Assembly (NCBI GenBank): GCA_016781085.1
Contig: JADDQZ010000004.1
Coordinates: forward strand, 1 to 33,552
DNA: 33,552 nt
Direction of reading: 5' to 3'
Source of the DNA: Actinomycetota bacterium
Lineage (GTDB): Bacteria; Actinomycetota; Thermoleophilia; Solirubrobacterales; Solirubrobacteraceae
Positions 32,314 through 33,552 of this stretch are shown here, piece after piece. The notes beneath the pieces were generated by a model, which did not search any database, was not told where the DNA came from, and saw nothing but the letters and a program-made list of their open reading frames with translations. Each line of letters opens with the position of its first letter. Position 1 is the stretch's first letter. The translations under genes and the position numbers were made by a program.

Positions 32314-33552
32314 TCACGCGACAGCCGGCGTGGCAAAAGGACACAAGGGCGTCACCGCCGCGCGGAATTCGCTCTCGTCCGGGCCGATGCCCGCCGCCGA
32401 AAGACCTTCAGGCGCCCACAACTCTTCGACCAGCTCGCTCACATCGGACGCTTCGACGGCATCGATGCGAGCGATCACATCCTCGATTTCGAGCAGGGGC
32501 ATGTCATACATCACCGAAGAGCCGAGCCAGTGCATCCGCGCGCTCGAAGACTCCATCGCCAGGACGATCCGGGCCTTGACGTTGTCGCGAGCACGCTCGA
32601 GCTCCTCGGCAGAGGGCGGCGTCCGTCGCAACTCGTCGAGTTCCGCCCCCACTACTTCGAGCGCCTCCTGAAGGTTGTCCGGGCGCGTACCGAGGTACAG
32701 ACCGACCTGGCCGCAGTCGCGGTACTGGCCGGCGAAGGAGTAGACCGAGTAAGCCAGTCCCCGCTCTTCCCGGACGGCCTGAAAGAGCCGCGACGATGAG
32801 AGCCCGCCGAAGATGCAGTCGAGCACTCGAGCGGCGTAGCGGCGTTCGTCGTGGCGCGAAATGCCGACCCCTCCGAGACAGACGTGGACTTGCTCGGTGT
32901 CCTTGGCTTGAAAGCGGATACCCGGGCGCGGGGCGTCAGGCGCCGGTTCGCACGGCGGCGCGGGCCGCGACTCGCGTTCCCCAAGCGTCTGCCGCGCCAA
33001 GGCCACGACATCCTCATGACGGATCGATCCTGCGGCAGCGACCACGACGGAGCCCGGAACGTAGTGGCTGTCGTGATAGGCGCGGATGACGTCGGCCGGC
33101 GTGTCGCGGATGACTTCCGCGCGGCCGATTATCGCCCGACCCAGCGGATGCGCGCCGAAGACCGCCTCGCCGAGGACGTCGAAGACGCCGTCTTGCGGAT
33201 CGTCCTCGTACATCGCGATTTCCTCGAGCACGACGAGGCGCTCGGCGTCGAGGTCGTCAAGGGAGGGCCGCCACACCATGTCGGCCATCACGTCAAACGC
33301 CTTGGGCAGATGCTGGTCGAGCATCCGGGCGTAGATCGTGGTGCTCTCCTTGTCGGTGCCCGCATTGAGCTCGGCACCCCACGAGTCGAACATCTGATCG
33401 ATCTCCGCCGACTTGTGGCGGTCCGTCCCTCGGAACAACAGATGCTCGAGGAAGTGCGACAGGCCGGCCTGCGGCTCTGATTCACAGCGCGAGCCCGTGC
33501 CGACGAACAGACCCACGGCTGCGGACCGCACGGAGGGCATGTGCTCCGTGAC
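32314..33552 (-). CDS. M16 family zinc peptidase (5' end outside window)
   Basis: This is the C-terminal 412 residues of a single-domain M16 peptidase, in the class of Bacillus MlpA (YmxG) and the mitochondrial processing peptidase beta subunit. It has the inverted zinc motif HFLEH in LSHFLEHLLFRGTDRH, the distal glutamate in EEIAMYEDDP, and a C-terminal half with GGLSSSRLFQAVREERGLAY (the R/Y motif). The frame continues to the right edge (reading VTEHMPSVRSAAVGLFVGTG), so the real start lies beyond 33552 and the ATG at 33540 is internal. It sits just upstream of dapB, as M16 genes do near dap genes in Gram-positives. Confidence 0.92.
   Translation of the reverse strand, partial: VTEHMPSVRSAAVGLFVGTGSRCESEPQAGLSHFLEHLLFRGTDRHKSAEIDQMFDSWGAELNAGTDKESTTIYARMLDQHLPKAFDVMADMVWRPSLDDLDAERLVVLEEIAMYEDDPQDGVFDVLGEAVFGAHPLGRAIIGRAEVIRDTPADVIRAYHDSHYVPGSVVVAAAGSIRHEDVVALARQTLGERESRPAPPCEPAPDAPRPGIRFQAKDTEQVHVCLGGVGISRHDERRYAARVLDCIFGGLSSSRLFQAVREERGLAYSVYSFAGQYRDCGQVGLYLGTRPDNLQEALEVVGAELDELRRTPPSAEELERARDNVKARIVLAMESSSARMHWLGSSVMYDMPLLEIEDVIARIDAVEASDVSELVEELWAPEGLSAAGIGPDESEFRAAVTPLCPFATPAVA

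Noticed and set aside
1-33552. tRNA/rRNA genes, CRISPR arrays, insertion sequences, phage attachment sites
   Set aside because: I saw no tRNA-like cloverleaf, no regularly spaced repeats, no transposase or integrase motif and no terminal inverted repeats flanking a block.

Overview
The window is GC-rich bacterial chromosome, densely coding, with many 1-4 nt gene overlaps. The gene families point to an actinobacterium. Evidence is an Rv2578c-type radical SAM protein, the actinobacterial order recA-recX-miaB...miaA-dapF, and RNase J together with RNase Y. The extra Bacillus/Thermotoga-like chemotaxis set (CheC, CheD, FliY) suggests a deep-branching flagellated lineage such as Thermoleophilia/Solirubrobacterales. 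That placement is inference; there is no rRNA in the window.

Layout. The left edge (1-2440) holds a possible gene end, a small GAF protein, an erythromycin-esterase-like protein on the opposite strand and a short disordered ORF. From 2516 to 12791 the minus strand carries a housekeeping series (transcribed right to left): recA, recX, rny, miaB, an Rv2578c-like radical SAM gene, miaA and dapF. Two plus-strand segments break into it: a FIST protein, SDR and small membrane protein cluster (4520-6780) and a methyltransferase gene (12954-13637) divergent from recA. From 13644 to 18987 the minus strand carries ftsK, a RodZ-like HTH membrane protein, cinA and thpR. The plus strand from 19062 to 28939 has an OmpR-type response regulator and histidine kinase, then a chemotaxis/flagellar-switch operon: cheW-cheB-cheR-cheA-cheC-cheD-fliM-fliY-cheY. 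The right edge (29054-33552) returns to the minus strand with an M16 peptidase (cut by the window end), dapB, dapA and rnj.

How the genes fit together. The minus-strand genes M16-dapB-dapA-rnj // ftsK-rodZ-cinA-(thpR)-recA-(recX)-rny-miaB follow the order known in Bacillus subtilis (mlpA...dapA-rnjB...spoIIIE...ymfM-pgsA-cinA-recA-rny...miaB). Here the two-component pair and the chemotaxis operon sit exactly between rnj and ftsK. The chemotaxis genes encode a full cytoplasmic pathway: kinase CheA, coupling protein CheW, response regulator CheY, methylation adaptation CheR/CheB, deamidase CheD, phosphatases CheC and FliY, and switch protein FliM. No receptor gene and no other flagellar structural gene lies in the window.

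The points most worth checking are: DapF has serine at both positions where the family has catalytic cysteines; CheD has glycine where the family has its active-site threonine; a perfect 10-bp-arm palindrome with a GTAC-N4-GTAC core (a cyanobacterial-type LexA box) lies between recA and the methyltransferase; and the histidine kinase has no canonical start codon downstream of the response-regulator stop.
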